A stretch of DNA of 64,000 nucleotides from Massilia sp. H-1 (GTDB lineage Bacteria > Pseudomonadota > Gammaproteobacteria > Burkholderiales > Burkholderiaceae_D): assembly GCA_024703915.1 (NCBI GenBank), contig CP087969.1, positions 3,224,001 through 3,288,000 of the forward strand. The letters are read 5' to 3'. The notes beneath the pieces were generated by a model that saw only the letters and a list, made by a program, of their open reading frames with translations, did not search any database and had not been told where the DNA came from. Position numbers and translations under genes: made by a program. Shown here in pieces: positions 41,713-52,575 of this stretch (position 1 is the stretch's first letter; the number at the start of each line of letters is the position of its first letter).

Positions 41713-42623
41713 CTACTTCTGCTCGACCCGGTTGCGGCCGTGGTTCTTGGCGTCGTAGAGCGCCTTGTCGGCTTGCGACAGCGCCTCGGACAGGCTGCTG
41801 CCGAACGAGGCCAGGCCGATGCTGATCGTGATGCTCAGTTCGAGCCCGCCTGCGGTCTTGATGCTGAACTCTTCAACCGCGCGCCGCATCCGTTCGGCCA
41901 CGGCCAGCGCGGTGTCCGGCCGCGCGTCCGGGAACAGCATGCCGAATTCCTCGCCGCCGATGCGGGCCACGAAGTCGGACGCGCGCCCGCCTGCGTCAGC
42001 ACCGCGCTGACCGCATTGAGCACCTCGTCGCCGACCGGGTGGCCGTACTGGTCATTGACCTTCTTGAAGTGATCGATGTCGGCAATGCCGACCGTGATGG
42101 GGGCGCCGCTGCGCTTGGCGCGGGCGACGATCCGTCCGGCCTCGACTTCGAAGGCGCGCCGGTTCGGCAAGCCGGTCAGCGCGTCGCTCATCGCCTGGCG
42201 TTCGAGCTGTTCGAGCAGGGCCGCGTTCTTGGCTTCGGCCAGGTGGCGGGCGCGCAGGTCGGTCACGAAGGCGCCGTAGAAGTGCACTGCGCCGAACATG
42301 CCCAGGTCGAGCGCCTTCATTTCAACGGGGATCATTTCGCCGGTGCGGTGCCGGATGGCGAACGCGCGCACGCTGCCCAGCACGTCGGATTGCCAGATAT
42401 TGGCCAGGATACGGTCGATATAGCCTTGTTCCTGCTGGCCGTAGGCGTCCGGCATCATGCCCTGCAAGGGCTGGCCGATCGCCTCGTCGGGCGCATAGCC
42501 CGACAGACGTTGCATTGCACCATTCATGTAACGTATGCAGCCCTGCTCATCGATAACAAGCACGGCGTCGAGCGATTCCTCGATCAGGCGCGAAACAATC
42601 GAAATGGGCAGGGTATCGATCAT
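41713..42623 (-). CDS. PAS-GGDEF diguanylate cyclase
   Basis: About 303 residues. A PAS sensor domain (LDAVLVIDEQGCIRYMNGAM, SGYAPDEAIGQPL) is followed by a GGDEF domain: DALTGLPNRRAFEVEAGRI, IADIDHFKKVNDQYGHPVGD and the active site RIGGEEFGMLFPDARPD. In the repaired frame RASD precedes GGEEF by five residues, which is the product-inhibition I-site, so it should be an active, feedback-inhibited c-di-GMP synthase. One break near 41990. No membrane segment, so cytoplasmic. Confidence 0.88.
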
Positions 42624-42664
42624 GCGCCAATTCTCGCACCAGATCGGACATTTTGCTATCGATT

Positions 42665-43819
42665 CTAGCGGCGGCCAAACATCATCAATTCGGCCAGCAG
42701 GGCGCGTGCCGGGGCGACCGTGTCGAGCATGCCCAGTGACAGTCCCAGCAGCGCCTGGGCCGGACCTTCCCCGGCAAAGGCGCGCGCCATGGCGTCGGTC
42801 AGTCCGACCGTCGTATCCCGGTCGGCCCGGCGCGTCGGTGAACGCGGCCAGCTTGTCGGGCGTGGCGCCCTGGGCCAAGAGGCGCGCCAGCACGGCGGCG
42901 TCGCGCAGGCCCAGATTGAGCCCCTGGCCTACCACCACGGGTGCAGGGTCTGCGCCGCATTGCCGATGGCTACCGTGCGCGCCGTGGCGGCTGCGTTGGC
43001 GTTCAATCCCAGCTTGTAGGCGGCGCGCGCGGAGGTGCGGGTAAACCGCCCCCCCAGGCGGGTGCCGAACGCTTCGCCCAGCCGGGCAAGGAAGGCTGCG
43101 TCGTCCAGCTGCAGCAGGGCCTCGGCCGCATCCGGGCGCACGCACCAGACCAGCGCGTACTGCAGGCCGTCGCTGCCGTCCTGCGGCAGCAGCGCCAGCG
43201 GTCCTTGTTCGGTAAAGCGTTCGTAGGCGCGGTGCGCAATCGCCGCACTGGCGCTCACGCGTGCGATCACGGCGGTTTGCTGGTAGTCGCGGGTGCGCCC
43301 CTTGTTGTCCTGTTCGCCGAATACGCCGCCTTCGGCCTGCACCGCCAGCGCCGCTTCCAGCTCGCGGCCGTCATCGAGCCGCAGGCTGACGCCGTCGGCA
43401 TGTTCAAGGCTGCCCACCACGCGCGCGGGACGGATCACGTCGATCCCGGCCCGTTCGCACACACCGGCCAGCGCCGCCGCCAGGTCGCCGTAGCGGGTCA
43501 CGTAGCCGAGTGCTTAAGGCACATCGTGCTCGCTGCGCTCGATCATGCTGCGCCTGAAATGGCCGCGCCGCGAGATGTGGATTTCATGGATGGCCGTGGC
43601 CGGAACCGGCCAGGCGCCGATTTCTTCGAACAGCATGCGGCTGCCCCAGGACAGCGCGATCGAGCGCGGGTCGCGCATGGCGGCGTCGAGCGGCTTGGCG
43701 TCGATCAGGCCGATGCGCGCGCCGTCCATGCCGCGCCGGGCGAGCAGGGCAGCCAGCGCCATGCCGACCGGGCTGGCGCCGCAAATGGCGACATCGAGAG
43801 AATGCGAGGTATCGGTCAT
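42665..43819 (-). CDS. UbiH/UbiF-family FAD monooxygenase
   Basis: About 385 residues: an FAD-binding start VAICGASPVGMALAALLARR, DPRSIALSWGSRMLFEEIG, and the UbiH-family signature in AIGNAAQTLHP and VVGQGLNLGLRDAAVL. It should hydroxylate the ubiquinone ring. Breaks at 43513 (GCTTAAGGC), near 42930 and near 42830. The ATG overlaps the pepP stop. pepP-ubiH order is widespread in proteobacteria, which favours UbiH; UbiF cannot be excluded. Confidence 0.85.
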
Positions 43820-45153
43820 CAGTCGCGCCGCATCACACGTTCAATGTCGGCCACCGTTTTCGGTGCGGCCGCGCTCAGGATGGTGTGCCCGGTCGCGGTG
43901 ACCAGCACGTCGTCCTCGATCCGGATCCCGATGTTCCAGTACTGCTGCGGCACGCCTTCGGCCGGGCGCACGTAGATGCCCGGCTCCACCGTCACCACCA
44001 TGCCTAGGCCTGCAGCGGGCGCGATGGCTTGCCTTCGGCCTCGGTGGCGCGGTAGGCGCCGGCGTCGTGCACGTCCAGTCCCAGCCAGTGGCCGGTGCCG
44101 TGCATGTAGAACTGCTGGTGCGCGCGCTCGGCGATCACCTCGTCGACGCTGGCAAATTTTTCCTTGTCGAGCAAGCCCAGGTCCAGCATCCCCTGCGCCA
44201 GCACGCGCACGGCGGCGTCGTGCATGTCGGTGTAGATGGTGCCTGGCCGGATGACGGCCAGTGCCGCTTCCTGCGCGGCCAGCACCAGTTCGTACAGCAC
44301 CTTTTGCGGTTCGCTGGAAGCGGCCGTTGACGGGGTAAGTGCGGGTGATGTCGGCGGCGTAGCTGTCAGAATTCTGCAGCCGGCGTCGATCAGGATCAGA
44401 TCGCCGTCGCGGCTTTGCGCGTTGTTGACGTTGTAGTGCAGCACGCAGGCATTGGCAGCCATGCGGCCACGATCGGCGTGTAGGCGGGCGCCTGGGCGCC
44501 GTTGCGGCGAAATTCGTGCAGCAGTTCGGCTTCGATCTCGTACTCGAACATGCCGGGCCGCGAGGCGCGCATCGCGTTCGTGGGCCTGGGCCGAGATGGT
44601 GGCGGCGCGCTGCATCAGCGCCACTTCGGTGTCATCCTTGAAGACGCGCATCTCGTCGAGCATGCCGTGCAGGTCATGCACGGTGGCTTGCGCAGTCACG
44701 CCGCTGCGCGCCAGGCGCCGCACGTTGTTCAGCCAGGTCTTCATTTGCAGGTCGAGCGGGGCGCTGTGGCCGAGCGCGTAATAAGCGGCCGGCGCGTTCG
44801 ACAGCAGGCGCGTCATCTCGGTGTCGAGTTCTTCGATAGCGAAGGCGCAATCGAAGCCGAAGGCCGCGCGCGCCGTCCGGACCGTGGCGGAAACCGTCCC
44901 AGATTTCGCGTTCCATGTTTTTCTGGCGGCAGAACAGGATGGCTTGCGCGGCGGCGCCATCGCTGGCCGCGACCAGCACCAGCACGCTGTCCGGTTCCGT
45001 GAATCCGGTCAGGTAGTAGAAGTAGCTGTCGTGCCGGTAGGGGTAGTCGCTGTCGCTGTTGCGCGGCACTTCGGGCGCGGTCGGCAGGATCGCCACCGCA
45101 CCCGGCACCATCTGCGCCAGCAGGCGGGCGCGGCGTGCTGCGAATGCCGTCAT
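43819..45153 (-). CDS. pepP: Xaa-Pro aminopeptidase P
   Basis: An M24B metallopeptidase of about 440 residues that removes N-terminal residues before proline. N-domain: AVAILPTAPEVPRNSDSDYP and YYLTGFTEPDSVLVLV. Catalytic domain: ACVLHYNVNNAQ, DGDLILIDAG, FYMHGTGHWLGLDVHDAG, VVTVEPGIYVRPAEG and IGIRIEDDVLVT, containing the metal ligands Asp, His and Glu. Breaks near 44870, 44580, 44460, 44375, 44330 and 44004 (GCCTAGGC for Ala-Gly). It overlaps MurU at its start and the ubiH-family gene at its end, so these are one operon. Confidence 0.93.
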
Positions 45154-45866
45154 GGCGCTGCCTTCGACAGCGGCGCGTTGAGCTCGTCGAGCTGCTGCAC
45201 CGTGCCGACGTTGACCCACGGGCCTTCGTAAATTTCACCGCCGACCTGGCCCTTGTCCGCGTATTCGCGGATCAACAGGCCCAGCTTGGCGCTGTCGCCC
45301 GGCGTGATGTCCTTGAACATCTCGGCGCGGTAGACGCCGATGTTCGAGAAGTTCCACTTCGGTTCGCCGTCGTTGGTGACGTTGTACATGTTCAGGCCGA
45401 AATCGCCCTTGGTGTTGTGCCACGGGTTCGGGGTCAGGTACAGCCAGCACACGTCGCGTTTGTCGGCCGGGTAGGGGATGCCCAGCACGTCCTTGTCGTG
45501 CAGGACGTCCTTGACCTGCTCGAAGTCGAAGTAGGGGCAGTAGATGTCGCCCGACAGGACCAGGAACGGTTCGTCGCCCAGCAGGTGCAGCGCGTAGGCG
45601 ATGCCGTCTACCGTCTCGAGCGCTTTTTCCTCGCGCGAGTAGACGAGCTTGGCGCCGTACTTGCTGCCGTCGCCCAGTGCTTCTTCGAGCATGTGGCCCA
45701 GGTGGGCGTGGTTGATCACGATCTCGGTGATCCCCGCACCCACCAGGTTCAGGATATGCCAGACGATCAGCGGACGGCCGCGCACCTTGAGCAGCGGCTT
45801 GGGACAGGTATCGGTGAGGGGACGCATCCGCTCGCCGCGGCCAGCGGCCAGGATCATTGCTTTCAT
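45150..45866 (-). CDS. murU: N-acetylmuramate-1-phosphate uridylyltransferase
   Basis: An intact 238-residue nucleotidyltransferase: KAMILAAGRGERMRPLTDTC, PKPLLKVRGRPLIVWHI, SGDIYCPYFDFEQV and the C-terminal GPWVNVGTVQQLDELN. With the AmgK-like kinase encoded directly upstream it forms the MurNAc recycling route that makes UDP-MurNAc without going through GlcNAc (bypassing fosfomycin-sensitive MurA). The stop overlaps the pepP start. Confidence 0.9.
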   Translation of the reverse strand: MKAMILAAGRGERMRPLTDTCPKPLLKVRGRPLIVWHILNLVGAGITEIVINHAHLGHMLEEALGDGSKYGAKLVYSREEKALETVDGIAYALHLLGDEPFLVLSGDIYCPYFDFEQVKDVLHDKDVLGIPYPADKRDVCWLYLTPNPWHNTKGDFGLNMYNVTNDGEPKWNFSNIGVYRAEMFKDITPGDSAKLGLLIREYADKGQVGGEIYEGPWVNVGTVQQLDELNAPLSKAAP

Positions 45867-45879
45867 CGGGGCCCAATTA

Positions 45880-46940
45880 TCAGAAGGTGTAGCCTACCTG
45901 CGGCGCCTTGTCCTCGGACGCGTCGAGCAGGCGCACCAGCGGCTTGAGGACCGTGTAGCGGTTGCAGGTCTTGCGCACGTAGTCGCTCACGGTCGGCAGG
46001 TCGCCCAGGTAGTTGGCCTTGCCGTCGCGGTAGTTCAGGCGGCAGAAAATGCCGAGGATTTTCAGGTGGCGCTGCAGCGCCATGAATTCGAAATCGCGGT
46101 AGAAGGAATCGATGTCCGGATTGACCGGCAGCCCGACCTGCTTGGCGCGCTGCCAGTAGCGCACCACCCAGTCGAGTACGATTTCTTCGTCCCACTGGAC
46201 GTAGGCGTCCGCGCAGCAGCGAAGCCAGGTCGTAGGTGACGGGGCCGAACACGGCGTCCTGGAAATCGAGTACGCCCGGATTGTGTTGCTCGAGGAACAT
46301 CAGGTTGCGCGAATGGAAATCGCGGTGCATGAAGACCTGCTGCTGGGCGAGCACGTTCGAGATGATGGCGTCGAACACGCCGTTCAGCTGCGCCTGCTGG
46401 GCCTCGGTCATGGTGATGCCCAGGTGCTTGCCGATGAACCATTCAGGGAACAGATTCAGTTCGCGCTCGATGAAGGCACGGTCGTACTCGGGCAGCTTGC
46501 CCGGTTCGCTGTGCAGCTGGAATTTGATCAGGGCGTCCACCGCGTCCGAATACATGAAGGGCGCGTTGTCGACCGTCAGGCGCTGCAGATAGGTGGTGCT
46601 GCCCAGGTCCGACAGCAGCAAGAAGCCGTTCGGCACGTCTTCGGCCACGATGGCCTAAGCACCGTGACGCTCGGCTTCGAGCAGCAAGCCCTGGACGTGG
46701 ATGAAGGCCGGGACGTTCTCGCGTTCGGGCGGCGCGTCCATGGCAATCAGGGTGTCGCCCAGCCTGGCGCGCAGTTCAGGCACCACGTCGAGCCGGAAAT
46801 AACGGCGGAAACTGGCGTCGGCGGACGCGGGACGGCGCGATTCCGTTTGCACCAGGCCGAGGGTAGACAGCCATGCGGTCAGCTGCACGAGGCGCTCGTC
46901 GGGGCTTGCGGGAAGGGGAGGTTGTTGACATTGAAGACAT
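45880..46940 (-). CDS. amgK: Anomeric MurNAc/GlcNAc kinase
   Basis: About 345 residues of an aminoglycoside-phosphotransferase fold: RLVQLTAWLSTLGLV, ASADASFRRYFRLDV, DAPPERENVPAFIHVQ, the catalytic loop VFMHRDFHSRNLMFLEQHNP and the metal-binding GVLDFQDAVFGPVTYDL. AmgK phosphorylates the anomeric OH of MurNAc to give MurNAc-1-P for MurU. Breaks near 46905, 46654 (GCCTAAGC) and 46208. It lies 13 bp upstream of murU and is divergent from lptD. Confidence 0.92.
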
Positions 46941-46980
46941 GAAACGAGCCGTAGAATCCGGTGAAAGGTGAAGATTCCCA

Positions 46981-46986
46981 TATAAT
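46981..46986 (+). promoter_or_regulatory. lptD: Putative -10 element of lptD
   Basis: TATAAT stands in the 98-bp gap between the divergent amgK and lptD start codons, 53 bp before the lptD ATG. No good -35 at 17 bp is obvious, so the sigma factor is not inferred. Confidence 0.4.
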
Positions 46987-47038
46987 AAGGGATTCAACTC
47001 AAAAAATCGCCTGTCATGGTGTTTCACCCCTTCTTTTC

Positions 47039-49267
47039 ATGAGCTGGTTTTCGGCTTCTCCTCCCTCCCAGCGTTGGGCCTATGCCCTGTCGGCGCTCGT
47101 GACCGCCACCGCGGTGCTTGGCGTTCGCCCAGGTCCCGTCCAAAAAGCCGCGTGTCGAAGACCCCAATCCGACCGTCTACGTCCAGGCCGAGGAGATCAC
47201 CGGCCGCCCCGACCGTGAAGTGACGCTCGAAACCGACGTCGAACTGGTGCGCGGGGAAACCCGGGTCACGGCCGACACGGCCTGCTTCAAGCAGGTCGAT
47301 AACGAGGTCACCGCCAAGGGCCGGGTGCGCATGAAGCGCTTCGGCGACCTGTACCGGGGTGACGAGCTGCAGCTGAACCTGTCTTCGGGCAAGGGCTGGG
47401 TACTGCGTCCCGAGTACAAGATGGAGCTCAATAACGCCCAGGGACAGGCGAGCCGCCTCGATTTCATCAGCGAAGACGAAGCGTTCGTCACCAACGGCAC
47501 CTACAGCACCTGCGACGGCCCCAATCCCGACTGGTACCTCGAGTCCTCGACCCTGCGCCTGGACGCGGGCCGCGACGTGGGCGTGGCCGAAGCACCACGA
47601 TCGTGTATTTCAAGGGCGTGCCCATCATCGGCACCCCGGCCATGTCGTTCTCGCTGTCGGGCGCGCGCCGCTCCGGCTGGCTGCCGCCAAGCATCGGTTT
47701 CGGCTCGAAGGGCCGGGCCGAGGTGGAAGTTCCTTATTACATTAACATCGCGCCCAACCGCGACCTGACCCTGTACCCGCGCCTGATGCTCGACCGCGGC
47801 CTGCAGATGGGCGCCACCGGCCGCTACATCGGCGAGACGGCGGCGGGTGCCTATTCGGGCCAGACCCACGTCGAATTCCTGCTCAATGACAAGCAGACCA
47901 AGACCGACCGCTGGCTGCTCAATTCGCGCCACACGCAGCTGCTGCGCCCGAACTGGTCGTTCGGCTGGAACGCCAAGGCCGCGTCGGACGATGAATACCC
48001 GAGTGACTTCTCGAAATCGATCTCGACCAGTGCCGAACGCCAGCTGCTGCGCGAATTGCGCACCGACGTGTACGGCAAGTACTGGAACATGGCGCTGCGC
48101 GTACAGAACTACCAGGTGCTGCAGGACCCGGCCGCCGCGACCGATCCGTCGCTGTCGGTGCCGCGCCCCTACGACCGCTTGCCGGAACTGCTGTTCCACG
48201 CCTACCGCTACGACGTCGGCGGCTTCGACTGGGCGATCGACAGCGAACTGACCCGCTTCTCGCATCCGGATCTGCCGACCGGCAACCGGGCCGTGCTGGT
48301 GCCGCAGATCAGCTATCCGATCGTCCATCCCGGCTACTTCATCCGCCCCAAGCTGATGGTCAATGCCAGCGCCTACCAGCTCGAGCGCGCCACGGCTTGC
48401 AATCCGACCTCGCTGCACCGCACGCTGCCCACCTTCTCGGTCGACAGCGGCCTGGTGTACGAGCGCCAGACCAAGTTCCTGGGGCGCGCCGCGACCCAGA
48501 CCCTGGAGCCGCGCCTGTTCTACGTCTACACGCCGTACAAGGACCAGAGCAAATTCCCGAACTTCGATTCGGCCGAGGCCAGCTTCAATTTCTCGCAGAT
48601 CTTCAACGAGAACCGCTTCATCGGCTCGGACCGCATTTCGGACGCCAACCAGGTCACGGCGGCGGTGGTATCGCGCTTCCTCGAACCGAACGGCGCCGAG
48701 CGTCTGCGCCTGGCCATCGGCCAGCGTTTCTACCTGACCGACCAGCGCGTGCAACTGTCTTCGGACACCCCGCGCAGCGACAGCCGCTCGGACGCGCTGA
48801 TCGCCGCCTCGGGCCGGATTTCCGAAACCTGGGCCTTTGACAGCGCAGTACAATACAATGCGAGCACCAGCAGCGTGGTCAGCTCCAATTACGGCGTGCA
48901 GTGGCAGCCGGGCGACAAGAAAGTCGTCAATGCCGAGTACCGTTTTGTGCGCGACAGTTTCAAGAACATGGACCTGTCGTCGCAGTGGCCGCTGTCGGAC
49001 CGCTGGTACGGCGTGGGCCGCATCAGCTATTCGCTGCTGGACAAAAAGATCGTCGAAGGCTTGATCGGGCTCGAATACAAGGCCGATTGCTGGGTGTTCC
49101 GCATGGGAGCCCAGCGCTTCGTCACCACGGCGAAAAACACCTCGACGCCGATCTTCTTCCAGCTCGAACTCAATGGCTTGTCCAAGCTTGGTTTCGGCAG
49201 TCCGCTGGAATCGTTTTACAAGAGTATTCCCGGCTACTCGCGCCTGAACCAGGGCGCGGGCCGCTAA
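47039..49267 (+). CDS. lptD: LPS-assembly outer-membrane protein LptD
   Basis: About 743 residues. Signal peptide (WAYALSALVTATAV), then the N-terminal OstA domain (VYVQAEEITGRPDREVTLET; ADTACFKQVDNEVTAKGRVR), and the 26-stranded barrel with GVPIIGTPAMSFSLSGARRS and GVGRISYSLLDKKIVEGLIG, ending YSRLNQGAGR. Conserved cysteines (TACF, YSTCDGPNP, ACNPTS, ADCWVFR) match the disulfide pattern. LptD with LptE delivers LPS to the cell surface. Breaks near 47122 and 47592. First gene of lptD-surA-pdxA-rsmA. Confidence 0.95.
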
Positions 49268-49314
49268 GCGACATGTTGGATTTTTTATTCACCTGAATAA
49301 GTGCTTCCCAGATT

Positions 49315-50707
49315 ATGCGTAAAGTCCGTATGCACCAAGTCAAGATCGCCGCGCTGCTGCTGTGCGCCTTCGCCATCGGCCAGGCCGGCTGCGCAGGCCA
49401 CGCCCGCCGCCGCCACGCCATTACCGCGGCCAAGCCGGTCGCTTCGCTTCATTCCACCGGCATCCAAATCCGGCAACGTCATCGATTCGATCGCTGTCGT
49501 CGTCAACGACGAAGTCATCACCCGCAACGAGGTCGCCGCGCGTGAGCATGATCACCCAACGCATGAAAGCGCAGAACGCACCGATGCCCGACCCGGCCGA
49601 CATGCAGCGCCAGGTGCTCGAAGGGATGATCGTCGAACGCGCCCAGTTCCAGCTGGCCAAGGAAATGGGCATGCGCCCGGTCGACGATACCCAGCTTGAC
49701 CGCGCCATCTTACGCATCGCCGAGCAGCAGAAAATGTCGGTGCAGGACATGCGCAACGCGATGGAAAAGGAAGGCATGCCGTTTTCCACCTTCCGCGAAG
49801 AGATCCGCAAGGAGATCACGATGCAGCGCCTGCGCGAGCACGAGGTCGACAACAAGATCCAGATTTCGGAAGCCGAAGTCGACACCTACCTGGCCGCCGA
49901 AAAGGCCGCCGCCGCCGACAAGGTCGAGATGAACATCTCGCAGATCCTGGTCCGCATTCCGGAAAACTCCTCGCCCGAGCAGATCGCCGCGCGCAAGGCC
50001 CGTGCCGAAGAAGTGGCGCGCCAGATCCGCATCGGCGGCGACTTCGCCAAGATCGCTCTAAGCACCTACTCGGATGCCAGCGACGCGCTGTCGGGCGGCT
50101 CCGTGGGCTGGCGCGATCCGGACCGCCTGCCGCCGGTATTCGCCGAAGCGCTGTCCAAGCTCAAGCCGGGCCAGATCACGCCGGTCATCAAGAGCACCAC
50201 GGGTTTCCACATCCTCAAGCTGGTCGACAAGCGCAACCTGGCGCAAAGCGATGAAAAAACCATCGTGCAGCAGACCCGCGCGCCACATCCTGCTCAAGGT
50301 CACGCCGACCCAAACCGCGGACGCCGCCAAGAAGAAGCTGGCCGAACTGGAAGGAGCGCATCGACAACAAGGCCGCCACCTTCGAAGAACTGGCGCGCCT
50401 GCATTCGAACGACAACTCGGCCACCAAGGGCGGCGATCTGGGCTTCCTGTACCCGGGCGACACCGTGCCTGAGTTCGAGAACGCCATGAACGCGCTCAAG
50501 CCGGGCGACATTTCCGGCGTTGTCGAGACCCCGTATGGCTTCCACCTGATCCAGGTCGTCGAGCGCAAGAGCGACGACCAGACCAAGGAAAAGAAACGCG
50601 CCGAGGCACGCCAGGTGATCCGCGACCGCAAGCTCGCCGAAGCCACCGAAGCCTGGTCGCGCGAAGTGCGCGACCGCGCCTACGTCGAGTTCCGCGACGA
50701 GAAGTAA
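49315..50707 (+). CDS. surA: Periplasmic peptidyl-prolyl isomerase/chaperone SurA
   Basis: About 455 residues. Signal peptide, then NVIDSIAVVVNDEVITRNEV, the chaperone domain (MQRQVLEGMIVERAQFQLAK), and two parvulin domains: VEMNISQILVRIPENSSPEQ with SGGSVGWRDPDRLPPVFAEA, and RHILLKVTPTQ with GDLGFLYPGDTVPEFENAM. SurA guides outer-membrane proteins, LptD included, to the BAM complex. Breaks near 49386, 49450, 49543, 50280 and 50350; at 50056 the in-frame GCTCTAAGC probably stands for Ala-Gly. Confidence 0.95.
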
Positions 50708-50710
50708 GCT

Positions 50711-51765
50711 GTGAGTAACAACCCGGCCCGGCCCGCAATCGCCGTCACCATCGGCGAACCGGCCGGAATCGGGCCCGAAATCTCCATTCGTGCCGCCTGG
50801 GCCATGCGCGAGCAGGTCAACTGCGTGCTCATTGGCGACGCCGCCTTCCTGGCGCTGACCGCCAGCCTGATCGATCCCGACATCAAACTGGCCGCACTGT
50901 CGGTGCAGGCGCTGCGCAACGGCGGCCTGCCCCATTTCGGCAGCGCCCGCGTGGCCGTGATCGACGTCCCGCTGGCCGCCCACGTGGTGCCGGGCACGCT
51001 CGACGCGGCCAACGGACGCGCGGTGCTGGCCACGCTCGACCTGGCGGTCGAAGGCGTGGGCAAGCGCTGGTTCGATGCCATCGTCACCGCGCCGCTCCAG
51101 AAAAGCACGATCAACGACGCCATGGCGTGGCCTTTTCCGGCCATACCGAATACCTGGCCGAGCGCACCGCCACCGCGCAGGTGGTGATGATGCTGGCTTG
51201 GCGCCACCGGCGAAGGCAAGACCCGCCAGCTGCGCGTCGCGCTGGCGACCACCCACCTGCCGCTGCGCGGTGCCGGACGCGATCACGCGCGAAGGCCTGG
51301 GCCGCGTCATCGACATCATCGACGCCGACCTGCGCAATAAATTCAGGGATCGCCGCGCCGCGCATCCTGGTCGCCGGACTCAATCCGCACGCGGGCGAGA
51401 ACGGTTACCTGGGACGCGAGGAAATCGACACCATTGCACCGGCCATCGCGCAGGCGCGTGCGCGCGGCATCGATGCGCGCGGGCCGTATCCGGCCGACAC
51501 CCTGTTCCAGCCCAAGTATCTGGAAGACGCGGACTGCGTGCTGGCCATGTACCACGACCAGGGCCTGCCGGTGCTCAAGCACGCCACCTTCGGGCGCGGC
51601 GTCAACATCACGCTCGGCCTGCCGCTGATACGCACTTCGGTCGACCATGGCACAGCGCTCGACCTGGCCGCGCGCGGCTTCGGCGTGGCCGACTGCAGCA
51701 GCATGGAAGAAGCCATCCGCACGGCGCTCGGCATGGTACTCAATTCACAGAAAAGAACAACATGA
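50711..51765 (+). CDS. pdxA: 4-hydroxythreonine-4-phosphate dehydrogenase
   Basis: About 345 residues from GTG 50711: [63 protein letters not shown] and [20 protein letters not shown], with the metal-binding His residues in GHTE, NPHAGE and YHDQG. It makes the precursor of pyridoxal 5'-phosphate. Breaks near 51122, 51198, 51270 and 51346. The TGA overlaps the rsmA ATG. Confidence 0.95.
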
Positions 51766-52575
51766 AACACGTCGCACGCAAACGCTTCGGCCAGAACTTC
51801 CTGACCGACAAAATGGTCCTCGATAACATCATCGATGCGATCGGTCCCAATCCGGGCGAGGCGATGGTCGAAATCGGGCCGGGCCTGGCCGCCATGACGG
51901 CGCTGCTGCTCAAGCGGCTCGATCACATGCACGTGGTGGAGCTGGACCGCGACCTGGTGGCGCGTCTGGAAAAGACGTTCCCGCGCGAGAAGCTGACCAT
52001 CCATTCGGGCGACGCGCTCAAGTTCGACTTCGGACAGATTCCGGTGCCGGAAGGGCGCAAGCTGCGCGTGGTGGGCAACCTGCCGTACAACATTTCGAGT
52101 CCGCTGCTGTTCCATCTGGCCGAATTCGCGCACCTGATCGAAGACCAGCATTTCATGCTGCAGAAGGAAGTGGTGGAGCGCATGGTGGCCGAACCGGGCA
52201 CCAAGGCCTATGGCCGCCTGTCGGTGATGCTGCAATGGCGTTACGACATGTCGCTGCTGTTCATCGTGCCGCCAACCGCGTTCGATCCGCCGCCACAGGT
52301 GGAGTCGGCCATCGTGCGCATGATTCCGACCAGGCGCAAACTGGCCTGCGACGGGCCGACGCTCGAAGCGGTGGTCATGAAGGCGTTCTCGCAGCGCCGC
52401 AAGGTGATCAAGAACTGCGTGGCGGGGATGTTCACCGAGGCCCAGCTGATCGAAGCGGGCATCGCCCCCGACCGACCGGCCGGAGAATGTGAGTCTGGAA
52501 CAGTACGTGGCGTTGTCGAACCTGCTGGAAGCCAGTATAAAGTTACATCGCCCTCGCGACGGCGGGCGACGTTAA
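51762..52575 (+). CDS. rsmA: 16S rRNA dimethyladenosine transferase
   Basis: About 270 residues: [40 protein letters not shown] (SAM site), [20 protein letters not shown] with the catalytic [24 protein letters not shown] and [11 protein letters not shown]. RsmA (KsgA) dimethylates A1518 and A1519. One break near 52480. In the repaired frame it ends HRPRDGGRR and TAA at 52575, directly abutting the convergent phoX stop with no gap. Confidence 0.95.

Noticed and set aside
47501..48853. 450-codon open frame opposite lptD
   Set aside because: Antisense shadow of a conserved outer-membrane protein gene.
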